From Saccharum officinarum (lineage: Eukaryota > Streptophyta > Magnoliopsida > Poales > Poaceae): a stretch of DNA of 64,000 nucleotides. The position numbers and the translations under genes were made by a program. Below the pieces are notes generated by a model that was given only the letters and a program-made list of their open reading frames with translations, did not search any database and was not told where the DNA came from. Location of the stretch: positions 7,343,831-7,407,830 of the forward strand of contig CM036231.1 in the NCBI GenBank assembly GCA_020631735.1, written 5' to 3'. Numbering within the stretch: position 1 is the first letter of the stretch; each line of letters opens with the position of its first letter. This document shows, piece by piece, positions 32,220 through 42,730 of this stretch.

Positions 32220-35200
32220 ATGCCGACGCCGGCGACTGCGCTGCTGCTGTTCCTCGCGGCGGCAGCGGCGTTCCGCGGCGCGACGGCGAAGACGACGATC
32301 GAGCCGTGCGCTGGCGCGGACGCGTGCCCGGCTCTGCTGGGCTACACGCTCTACGCGGACATGAAGGTGTCCGAGGTGGCGGCGCTCTTCGGCGCCGACC
32401 CGGCGGCGGTGCTGGCCGCCAACGCGCTCGACTTCGCCTCTCCAGGCGCCGCCAACCGCATCCTCCCCAAGGGGACGCCCCTCCGCGTGCCCACCCGCTG
32501 CGCCTGCGCCGACGGCGTCCGCAAGTCCGTCGCCGTCCGCTACGCCGCGCGGCCTTCCGACACGCTCGGCTCCATCGCCGAGGTCGTCTTCGCCGGCCTC
32601 CCCTCCGCCGACCAGATCCGCACCGCCAACGGGCTCGCCTCCGAGGACCCCGACGCGCCGCTCAGTCCGGGCCAGAAGCTCGTCATCCCGCTCCCCTGCG
32701 TCTGCTTCAACTCCACCGACAACAACCTACCTGCTGTGTACCTCTCCTATGTCGTGCAGGTCGGGGACACCGTGGAATCCATCGCCGCCAGCCACACAAC
32801 CACCGTCACTGATATCAGCAATGTGAACGCCATGGGGAGTCCCATTGTCGCACCAGGCGACATCCTTGCCATACCATTGCCTGGTAAAATTCACTCATTG
32901 GACCGCAGTATGCAACACGATTGGAATAAACTGCCGTGGCCATTGCAGAGCCATAACTTGGCAACATTCCATCACTTTCCCCTTAAATTGACAACATTGG
33001 TTGTAAACATATGTTGTTTCAAGTTCTGTATCTAGTTTGCCAATAACCATCCATCATTTCTATGCTTATGATTGTCAATAACCGTAGGTCAGGGAAAATA
33101 ACCTGAAATATTGGTTGACGTCGACAGGTGTACCTTTGTGAAAGTCTGAAGGCCAGTTTAATGTTACATAGTTACTTTAGGTCCTTTTTAACTTGTTATA
33201 AGGAATTGCCATCCTTTGGATTTTACAAACGTAGGATGCAGTAATGGTTTTAAACTTTAAAATTAAAGTACCACTGCAAAAAGCTGATCTACGGTTGGGG
33301 CTTGGGACAAGCCACGCTTGCAGTGGTTCTAGTTAGGTTGTGAAAGATTACTTTTCTGTGCCTGTGTGGTACATGTGAGTAATAAGTAATTTTATTTGCT
33401 ATGGTCCTGTTTCCCAGATAAGCTTCACAAATAGAGTAAAAGCATGGTCAAAATAAGCTGGCCGGAATAACCGCGTCCGGAATAAGCTGCAAAAAGCAAG
33501 CCGTTTGGCTGTTGGTTTCAGCTTATTTTAGCCATAAGCAGCTTATAAGCTGTACCAAATAGGGCCTATGATTCATGAATTTTAGCAAGGGCTGCTTTGA
33601 GTGATTAATTATTCAGTGCATTAGCTAAAGATAACATAAAAATGTGCAGTGGTAGGTCTTCATTTTTGATGGAAGGGTCTTCCACTTTCTTGGAGGCATA
33701 CCTTTCTTTTTGCTGATTGATTCCATAATGATAGTTGAGAAGGATACTTTCTAATTTTGCCGACCTCTGCTGATCAGTACTTTCTTTCTAATGACAACCA
33801 TTTGTTTCTTTCATTAGCTTGCGCCTCAGCATTTCCTAACTCTGCTTCGGACTATGGATTGCTTGTGGCAAATGGAACCTATGCACTGACTGCTGGGAAC
33901 TGTGTGGAGTGCAGTTGCGGGCCAGCAGATCTCAAGTAAACTTATACTCCCTTTTGTTCAATGTAGTTTTCTTTCCTTTTATTTGTTTCGGACTATAACA
34001 CCCTCATTTCCTTACAGTTTGTATTGCACACCGGCTTCACTGACAGCATCATGTTCAAGTATGCAATGCTCTAATAGCAGCCTAATTCTTGGTAATGTGA
34101 CCGCACAACCCACCACTGGTGGCTGCGGTGTCTCGTCTTGCAACTATGCTGGCTATGTCAATGGAACCATCGCAACATCGTAAGCAAAAAATCCCAAATA
34201 ATTTTGTTTTTGCTCTATCTAAACTTTGGAACTCAAAGATGATCACATCTTACAATGCATGTGCAGGCTATCCTCAGGTCTTCAACCCATGTGTCCAGGT
34301 ACTTGTGCAATCTTCACTTGTAGTCTGCTTCACATTTAGCTAATGAAGTGCCGATGCAGTAAATTTCAGTCCTTTACTCCTTTGTTCAAAGTTCCTTTTG
34401 AACATGATCATTGACTTGTCCAGAGCTGCACTTTTGAAACATCTGTCAGTAAATGTATTGTCTAGTCATAACCTATAAGATTTTTAAGGTGCGCACCTCC
34501 TTTTTAGAAGAGAGAATAAAGGATGAACCTGGTGTGTGATTTCAAGTGTAAAGAAAGATATTCTTGTCCCATAATATTAATCTAGCCCCTTGGTTTGGAT
34601 TCATATCAAACATAGTTTTGATCTCCTTGTGTCGAATCTAAGATGATATTTCCTTTTTTCATATTGGTATAGGTTGCCCTCAATCTTGTTTTAGTTAGTA
34701 TCAGATTACGCCTGCCTAACACTATGTACCTTGCTTTAAAGTTCTGTATACTTCTTTATTCGAGGTAGTACGTAGTACCAAAGCAAACCCTTTTAAATAA
34801 ATGAAGTGATAGTTATTTAACTAAATTATCAAGTGCAACATGTGAGGAAGCTGCATTGTAGATAATTGGCATGTTTCACCTGATCACACTTTTTATGTCA
34901 AAGGAAAAGGAGAAGAGTGAAAAAATTACCATTGCTTATTCAGACAATGCTTCTGGAACGTCATTGACATTATAAAACGTGGACTAAGGCATTAACCAAA
35001 TAACATGATGTCTAGATTGGTAAAAGCTTTCACTTTGTTATCAATGTACTTCAGTATAGCAAACAGTAGGAAATGTACCGACTGAAGTTTTTTCATAGAT
35101 GCTGTTGTTTCATTTGCCCAGTGCTATGCATCATGAATTCCTCTGTTTTGATCTTTACTGGTGTCTGTTGTTTCAATCACTTTGACCATGATTACAGGAC

Positions 35201-35442
35201 CACATCAATTCCCCCCACTCACGGCGGTGCCAACTGTGGCAAACCATGGGTCTTATTCTCCATCACCTGCACCAGGACCTGGAGACGCTGGTGGTGCCAT
35301 CCCAGGAGGTTCCAGCGTTTCTCCTTCAAATGGGCCTGCTGGGAACGCCTCGCAAGCGCCTGCGATAAATCAACCTTGCCGTTTCCTCCTCATTTTCATT
35401 CTTTCTCTGACATTGTCCTTGCGGATGTGGATTCCTGTGTAG
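32220..35442 (+). CDS. LysM-domain GPI-anchored protein (LYM/LYP type), copy B
   Basis: Exons are 32220-32883, 33818-33935, 34018-34179, 34267-34298 and 35198-35442, giving 406 residues with the same layout as copy A: signal peptide 1-23, three LysM modules, CxC pairs, Cys-rich region and hydrophobic GPI signal. Protein differences seen are Thr to Ala in the GNVTTQ stretch, Thr to Ala at the end of exon 3 (TITTS to TIATS), and Val to Ile in the Gly/Pro-rich region. None touches a LysM core or cysteine. The 3' UTR has an extra cluster of bases near 35625. Predicted role: cell-surface glycan binding upstream of a LysM receptor kinase. Confidence 0.92.
33403..33566. mobile_element. Small TIR element in LysM intron 1, copy B
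   Basis: Counterpart of 12611-12774, flanked by tat on both sides. Confidence 0.65.
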
Positions 35443-36778
35443 AGTATTGCTGGCTGTATTTGTATTGAACGGGGAAGGCCTCATTGTTGCCAGCTGGAAC
35501 CTGAATGAAGATTGCAGTAGCCTCTCTTCATCAGTGTCTGGTGAAACTTTTGGTATGATTCTGCTTTCTGCAGATTTTGTATACGAGGAAGCCACCCCGA
35601 TCCATCCTTCAAGGAAAGGGTCTCAAGGCAGTAGTACGAGATAGAGGTGGCCAGGTCCATGTTCCTGATGGCCTAGTAGCTACAACTCTATTATAGATCA
35701 TGCCAAAATGAGATCGTTTGAAGAAAAAAAAAATGAATTTCAAAATCTAATAAATCAAAACGAATATTCGGGCCTCTGTAAGATCTTCAACAAAAAAAAT
35801 TCACAAACTATAAAGATTGCTTTGACATCTATAACTTTTATATAAAAAGGCGACCACCTTACATGTAAGCCAATGCCACCTCAACAAAACCATCTAAGAA
35901 ACCACATTGAAATGGTTAAGGAGGTGGGGGTATTTTGTTTGGGCTTTGCTGTGGTACTTCAAAATAACTATGAGTCATTTATTTAATTGGATTGGATGGT
36001 TATGATGATCTATTATTTTCTAGGAGGTAATATATGAAATATGTATTTATTTAATTTTAAATTTTGTAAAATAGGACAAATAAGGAAAAGCTCTAGATAT
36101 TAAAAAAATATATCTTTTTAAACTAATTAATGCATGTATGATTTATTCAATAGTTAAATCTTTTTATTTAGCAACTTTGGACATGACATAATTGGTTAGC
36201 ATATAACTTATTTATGATAGGTAATTTAATTAGCATAGTTTGGACATGACATGATATGATATAACAAAATTTGATTAGCATTATTTGGGTTATTTGGCCG
36301 TTTAAGGTACGTGACATGTGCGAGTACTAACTTTCCATTCATCATAAATGACATAATTTAATTAGCATGTAGCCTTTTTCCCCATTGTATGTGATAGCTA
36401 AGCGTGTTTTTAACATTCGTGACAACTAACGTGTTACGTGTAAAATATTTTAAAAGACCGTCTCAATTAAGTGATGGTAGTTTTGATCGTATTAGCATAA
36501 CATACGCACTCGACCGTTTAACGTGGTAGTGTACTAGTGTGCAGGGGCGAAGGCGGGTATTTGGCAAGGTTTGGCAGCCACCATACCTAAAATCTGTACA
36601 AAATACTAAATATATGTTTTATATACCAGTAAATATACATGAATACATACGTCAATACGTCATATAAGCGGTATGTTGGTTCTTATAAACCTTGCCACAC
36701 CTGAAAAATTATCCATGCCTCCGTCACTGAGTGTGTAACATGTTTTAGATCGCCGATGTTCGTGCAGCGTGTGACATA
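35443..36778. other. 3' flank of LysM gene and intergenic DNA, copy B
   Basis: Collinear with 14651-15963. AT-rich, with no supportable gene apart from the foldback at 36562. Confidence 0.4.
36562..36697. repeat. Short foldback element, copy B
   Basis: The 11-bp arms tggcaaggttt and aaaccttgcca close a 136-bp AT-rich foldback, as at 15747 in copy A. Confidence 0.5.
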
Positions 36779-36789
36779 GAAATTAGTAA

Positions 36790-37522
36790 TTCTCGGTCCT
36801 GCTAGCGCCCGGACGTCCGGATCCAGGCGCTAGCGCCGGACGCTGCACCAGCCCACCGAAAATTCAACCGCTTCGTCCGCACGGCTCCGCCCGCCCACCG
36901 CAGGAGGAGGGAGTAGAAAAATCAACCGCTTCCCAAGCAAGGGACCCGCCCCTAGCACCCCACGCGCGTGGATCCGTCCAACTCTCAATCTCGATAGGCC
37001 CCAGCACCTCCGACTACCGTCAGCTCGCACCCCATAGAACCGCCCCTGCAAACAACGAAACAAGGCTATTTCAACATCGAAAAAAGCTCTAATGAAACAA
37101 ACAAAAAATATGAATTGCAACATGAAGACAAACAACGAAAAAATGATGCTGCAACTACTGCAACATCTCAAGATCTGCTACTGCGACATCAAGAAAACGC
37201 TTGTTGCAACAAACCAATAAAACCATTGCAACAACCGAAAAAATCATCTATTGCAACATTAAAAACAACCCACTGCAACAACGAAACAAGGCTATTTCAA
37301 CATCGAAAAAACTCTAATGAAACAAAAGAAAAATATGAATTGCAACATGAAAAAAAACAACGAAAAAATGATGTTGCAATTCCTGCAACAACTCAAGAAC
37401 TACTAGTGCAACCAGAGGAAAACGCCTGTTGCAACAACAACAAAAAACCACTGCAACAACCGATTCAAAACATCCCATTCCAACAACGACGATGAGGCAG
37501 GAGGAGGATGTAGGGAGGCCTT
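36790..37522. mobile_element. Left arm of Mutator-like element split by the retroelement
   Basis: The 11-bp direct repeat gaaattagtaa occurs at 36779-36789 and 52095-52105. The left end (ggtcctgctagcgcccggac) and the inverse of the right end (ggtaatgatacatgtagggc, then gtccggacg) are loosely similar and both GC-rich. A long target duplication with GC-rich ends fits a Mutator-like element, though 9 bp is the usual length. The arm contains the TGCAAC repeat, and no transposase was seen. Confidence 0.5.
37050..37490. repeat. TGCAAC-motif direct repeat, copy B
   Basis: Two units begin with caacgaaacaaggctatttc at about 37054 and 37279, each with many tgcaac/gcaaca motifs. The two units keep related wording (tctaatgaaacaaa, tatgaattgcaacatgaa), which indicates an internal tandem duplication of about 225 bp. 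Confidence 0.7.
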
Positions 37523-40500
37523 TGTAACACCCCGGGTGTTATAGTGCTAATTAATCTGCCATGTCATCATAATGCATTGCAAAGCATCCCTGTTAGGTTA
37601 ACCTTGTTATGCATCAACTAAAACAAGTTTACTTATCTAGGTTAAATGTGTTTCTCAGTGGTGTGCTCCGAACCCGAAAACCCTAATTTTTAATACCACC
37701 GCAAATGCTTAGTCCATGCCCTGCGTAATTTGAGGTGTGCGACTGTGTTGCACACTAGTGTCAAGTGTAGGGTATGAGCTCAAGTACAACCTCTAAAATG
37801 AAACTCCAAATTTGAGTTTGAATTGGAGTCCCAAAACTTGTCACGAGTTTTCCGATTCGAATTCGAATTCAAAATTGGGGAAAAATGTAAAAGAATTTTA
37901 AAGGCTAATTGCTCAACCAAGAGTGGCATTTGGTCAACCATGTCATGTTGGTCCAAATGATGCCCTTGGGTGAGGTTTTGATCGCTAAGTAATCACAAAT
38001 CAAAGTAGCAACAAATTCCAATTTAAAATTCCTCCGAAAACCCTAAATTTCAAAACCTTGTTTTACCCCTTTTGAAATAATTCAAAATCTAAGCAAAATT
38101 TGGGAAAAAGTTCAAAACCAAGTTTGTAGAACTTTTCAAGGGCTACAACTTTGGTGTTTTGAGTTTTCAAAGCTTTAGTGTAAAATGTGGAGCAATTTTG
38201 AAAATAAACAAATTTCAGTCTTGACTCATTTTTGTCCCCAGACTAAGATTTCAAAATGGAGGCAGAATTTGAAAAAGTTTTGAACAGCAAAGTTGTAGGT
38301 CTGGTCAAGATATACAACTTTGATGTTTGGAGATTTTGAAGTTTCAATATAAAATCAAAAGTAATTTCTAAATTACCAAATCTAAAAAATGTGTCCCCTT
38401 TTGAATTTAAACTCAAATTTCAAAATCCAGTGAGAATTTGAAAAAGTGTTCAATACAAAACTTGTAGAGCTTGAAATTCTGAAGATTTCATAGATTGGAA
38501 GTTTTTCAAGTTGTTACATGAATTTGAGAGTAATTTTAGAAAATAGTTTTTGAAAATTCAAAATTTGGGGGGGTGCTACAGTGCCGCGCCAATGGCGGCC
38601 GGCCACCGCGCGGTATGGGCGCCGGCGAGCCGCCGTGGCCGCCCAGACCCTTCGCGCGCGGTCGAGAACGCCAGCGCGACGACGCGAGCAGTCCGGCTCT
38701 GTAGTCGCGACCGCCTTCTATAAATACATGAGTTCATAGTGACGTTTACCATTTTTTCGCCACCGCCGCCACCGCAGCTCCGCCGCTCGCCGCTGCCGCC
38801 ACCAGGCCATCTCCGGCCACGCCAGTCGCACCAACAGCATCGCCGCATCCTCACGCACCTCGTTAACCACCCAAGCCAGCTTGACTTCGCCTAGATCGCC
38901 TCAGCCACCGCTTCCCGTGCTCAACTCCGGCGACCGACCACCATCGCCGCCCCCACGTTGCCAGGCCACTCCAATCCCTCCCAGCCGCCAGCAAGAGCAC
39001 CAACGTGATCACTGTGAGCCACCGATCCTTTCTACGCCTTTAATTCGATCGTTCCGTTCTTGGAGGCGTGTTTTAGCGGCTCACCGTCGGCCACGGTCCG
39101 CCACCGTTGTCGGTGAAGGGTCACCGGAGCTCGAGACGCGTTGTAGACCAGTGCCAGGGACTCAGGAGAAGGTGTGGGGCGTTGTGGTAGGGTCAGTTTG
39201 TCGACCGAAGCTTCGGTCACCGGCCGGCCACCGCAGGAGAGCGAGCGAGCACGCGGGAGCGAGCGAGAGGGCGGGAGGAGGAAGATGACAGGCGGGGCCG
39301 GCTTGTCAGCGAGCGCAGAGAGAGAGAGCGCGCGCGGGTGGGCGAGCGGGCTGGGCCGCCTGCTGGGCCGCGCGGCTGGGCCAAGCGCGCGTGCAGACGC
39401 GGGCGTGCGCGAGCGGGCCGTCTAGTTGGGCCGAACCGCGGGAGAAAGGAGAATCGGCCCGATTTCGTTTTTGTTTTTCTTTTTCAAATAAATGAATAGT
39501 GCTGTTATTTGTTTATTTCACTAAAAATTGTGTAGAGTTCCAAAATTCATGAAAATTTTTGTGTAGGCTTCTCAATGTATAAACTATCTAGGAAAATGTT
39601 AAATGCTGAAATTGAGTACTTTGTGCAGTAGAATTAATTAGTTCTAATAAAGATTAAATGCAACTTCCATGAATTTTAATAATTAATTTATTAATCCAAA
39701 AATGATGAAATTTATTATAACACTGTTATAAATCATTCTTAATCCATAGAAAAAGTTTGAGCTTGATTAGGTAAAATTTGATTAACTTCTAATTATGTCC
39801 TAATTATTTAAATAATAAATAAATGTTAATTTGAGAACTTTAAGAGTTGTGTGCCTTTTTGATTGAGTGATGTCCTTAGGTCACTACCCTTTTGTGATCT
39901 TTGGCACCTTAATTCCATGATTGAGCTCGTTAGTAACTTGTTAGGTTAAAAGCTGGTATCGCTGGAATCGTCGCTACTAGTTAGTAGGTGTTCTGTTTGC
40001 GACTGTACCATGAAGGGAAGTTGTACTCCAGTCGTAACTCGTAGCATGTTATCATCAAGCATCATGTTTATCATCGAGCATCATGTTAAAGCATGTTATG
40101 TGTTCGTGTAGTCTCCGCTTTCGAAGAAGTCGAAGCCGTCGAGCCAGTTTTCGGAGAAGAGCGATCGTCGGTGGGTTTCGGACCTGACGTTGGAGTTCTC
40201 GGGTCTGAGTCAGTCGTCGTGTCCGAGCAAGGCAAGCCCCGGTGCATTTAAACCCTACCTTGAATTTTACAAATGTTTTATTATTTATAATATGGTTTAC
40301 TGCATTAAGTAATTAGGAGTTGAGTGATAACCCAATTGCTGCATTATCATCCTTGATTATTATGATATCAACCTTGATACCTGTTTTATGGAAAATGCGT
40401 AGTATGCTTCGCTATGCTTAGAAGTTAAGCTTTTAAATGCAATGTTTATATAGCCATGACGGCATATTGAATGAATATTGAAATATGAGAATGAACTTGA

Positions 40501-41621
40501 AAGATCGGGCGGGTGGTTTGGCCACTGCTAACATGCATTGGGAAAGGAGTCTCAATGTAGTGTTTCCGCCTTGTCAGTTAAGATCCGTTCGTTGTAAGCC
40601 TATTGTGTTCAAGACTTTGCAACTAGCTTCATGCCTTGGGTAAGCCCAAAATGTTGGTGATTCCATTACGAGAACGTCTAACCTCGCACTGGGAGTGGAG
40701 AGATGGCGAGAGTAGCGTGTACCCTCGGGGCTAGAATTTGGTCGGGTTCGAGGAGTACTGTACTCTCAGGTGGCGATGGACACGTTCTGGTTTTGGGAGA
40801 TCTAAATGAGGGTTGATATATGCAAGATTCGGTTCTACATATGTCGTGAGGTTAGGGATCCCCAGCTGGGTATAATCGGTTCGAATCGTCGTTGCTCCTC
40901 GGTTATGGAGACTTGATCACCTGACTTGCATCGTAGTTAAGAACTGGAATTGAAAGAAAGAATGAGAAAGGTTTTGATGATAATTACTTTGATCTAGATT
41001 AGGATCACCTAGAATTGGTTAATGAACCATCAATGGTAAAAGTAAAATATTGAAGGTAAGGACTTACTTTAGTAAGCTTTTCTGCAAAAGAAAATTTGAT
41101 TCTGGAATACCCGTACCTTGATTCCCTAAAGCTAGCATGCCCTTGGAGTCTTTGTCTTAGTCGGGTAAGTCTTGTTGAGTACCCTCAAGTACTCAGGGTT
41201 TGTTAACCCCTTGTTGCAGGTGCGGTTCATGAACAAGTCTGCTTCGAGCCTTGTTGCATGACCGTCGTGGTTGAAGAAAGCGACGACGAGTAGACTGTGT
41301 GGCCTTTGGGCAAGGCATCTCGCTTGTGTGTTGTAATAAAGTTAATACCGATACTTCTCTACTACTGGTTTGTAATAATGTTACATAAGGTTTGAAGTTT
41401 GAAAACTGGTTTGTAAACCTATATTATTGTAAGACTTCCGCTACGTTACTCTGTTGAATATTTTGAATAAACTGTTGTAATATTGCAATACTCCTGTGAT
41501 TGGATCCTGTTCGGAGGAAAGCAGGCCTTTTAAGTTATGGTGAATATAAGTACGGCCATCAGAGGTCATTATGGCAATGACGGGTACTTGTGGGCCATCA
41601 TAATTAGGAGGTTCTGTGACA
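37523..41621 (+). repeat. 5' LTR
   Basis: 4099 bp, TG...CA. The first 17-bp block after tg (37525-37541) is a palindrome (taacaccc, c, gggtgtta). An AT-rich U3 of about 1.1 kb is followed by a TATA box at 38719-38726. A strongly GC-rich region follows to about 39450, then AT-rich sequence to the end. The GC-rich part begins about 145 bp before the TATA and would mostly form the transcribed leader. Confidence 0.95.
38719..38726 (+). promoter_or_regulatory. LTR TATA box
   Basis: tataaata in the 5' LTR, repeated at 48550-48557 in the 3' LTR and 17894-17901 in copy A. It is the probable U3 promoter, and transcription would start about 30 bp downstream. Confidence 0.7.
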
Positions 41622-41623
41622 GC

Positions 41624-41635
41624 TGGTATCAGAGC
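41624..41635 (+). other. Primer-binding site (initiator tRNA-Met)
   Basis: tggtatcagagc starts 2 bp after the LTR end. A near repeat, tggtaccagagc, follows immediately at 41636. Confidence 0.92.
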
Positions 41636-42019
41636 TGGTACCAGAGCATAATCACTCGGGTTATTGTAGTATTACCTTGCAAAACTTCAAAATGATTTGG
41701 GTCAAACAAACTTAATACTGATATTTTAGGTCCAAATTGCTTTTGCTTATCTTAATCTATTCTATAGTTTTCCTTAGCTCATATTTGAAAGCTTCGTAGT
41801 GAAGTATCATGTATAGTGCCCTATGTTATAAAGATTGCATGTGTTACTTAAATCTTTCTGTTAGATCGTAAGTGCGATGCATGCATCATGTTTAATTAAC
41901 CTGCTTAAGCTACCTTCCCTTTTAAAGTGGTTTGGGTTAAGTAAGGTTCAAATCCTATTCATGCTAACTTTCAGATCCCCCTATCTGTTCTTATTGTTCT
42001 AATTCTATCTTGCTATAGG

Positions 42020-42538
42020 ATGGCACGTGTGAAGACGACTCCTCGCAAGAAAACGGGTCCGCAAGGAGTGCCGCGTCATCAGTTGGCCGCCAGAGGTGAT
42101 GGAGCAAGCAGTAGCCGTAATCCGAACCCGGATTCGGAATCAGAGGTTGCAAGGCTTACATCAGAAGTGGAGCGACTGAAGCGCAACATGCGTTTTTGGA
42201 AACAGTTCCAGAAGGAGTCTTTGGAAAAGGAGACAGAAGCCAGGGCTCGTGTTCGTGAGTTGGAGCTTTATGTGACACACCTAGAGCAGTACAACACAGT
42301 TCTGCATGAGGAAGTCCATAGGCTAAATGATCTGATGAATCCCAATCATCAGCCCCAGGCAGTAGAAGATGATGTCGGTGCCGTGATTGTTCCTGATGGA
42401 GAGGACAATGAGGAAGAAGATCCAGAAGAAGATGAACCCATGATGGAAAGTGGGGATGATGCGAGTCATGTCACTGGTGCAAGTGCTCCAGAGAATGAGG
42501 ATGGAGTGATCGTGATCAGCGATGATGATGAGGAGTGA
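42020..42538 (+). CDS. Retroelement accessory ORF: histone H3-tail-like N-terminus, coiled coil, SUMO-interacting C-terminus
   Basis: 172 codons between PBS and gag, not part of any standard Gag or Pol domain. After Met, residues read ARVKTTPRKKTG, then PQGV and PRHQLAAR. Aligned to the histone H3 tail with one inserted residue, A1, R2, K4, T6, R8, K9, T11, G12, P16, R17, Q19, L20 and A21 are identical. T3, S10, K14 and K18 are replaced by V, K, Q and H. Residues 41-106 form a charged, leucine-rich coiled coil. Residues 116-147 are strongly acidic. VIVI at 163-166 followed by SDDDEE is a canonical SUMO-interacting motif, and VIVP at 122-125 before acidic residues is a second candidate. The start follows an acceptor-like tract ending in atag and has G at +4. 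Function is unknown; a chromatin-directed role is inferred. Confidence 0.8.
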   Translation: MARVKTTPRKKTGPQGVPRHQLAARGDGASSSRNPNPDSESEVARLTSEVERLKRNMRFWKQFQKESLEKETEARARVRELELYVTHLEQYNTVLHEEVHRLNDLMNPNHQPQAVEDDVGAVIVPDGEDNEEEDPEEDEPMMESGDDASHVTGASAPENEDGVIVISDDDEE

Positions 42539-42557
42539 AGTGTCGACATGGATGGTT

Positions 42558-42730
42558 GTGTAATATAGTAGTCTTTCCTGCTTTCTAAGAACCTTAGTGG
42601 GTAGTTTCTTGCTTGAGAGCAAGTTTGTAATGAAATAATGTAAGATAAGTTGTGTGTGTATACAAGTACTGTACTAACTGCTTTTTAATTCAATAAAGCG
42701 ATGTAAATAAATATAGTTTGTGTACAACAG
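42558..42730 (+). other. Inter-ORF region with polyadenylation-like signal and acceptor-like site
   Basis: After the accessory ORF stop comes T-rich, TGTAA-containing sequence resembling a 3' UTR, with aataaa at 42692-42697. It ends in ttgtgtacaacag directly before the gag ATG, which looks like a splice acceptor. A second in-frame stop soon after the first makes readthrough into gag unlikely. Confidence 0.5.

Noticed and set aside
32087..32812. 241-codon frame overlapping the LysM gene of copy B
   Set aside because: It is a +1 shadow of the LysM exon. A one-base difference in the leader merely lengthens it compared with copy A.
37050..37490. CRISPR-like array in the TGCAAC region
   Set aside because: The motifs are short, irregularly spaced and lack unique spacers. 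The genome is plant nuclear.
42020..42538. Accessory ORF as a captured histone H3 gene
   Set aside because: Only the tail-like first 25 codons match. There is no histone fold, and the rest is coiled coil and acidic tail.
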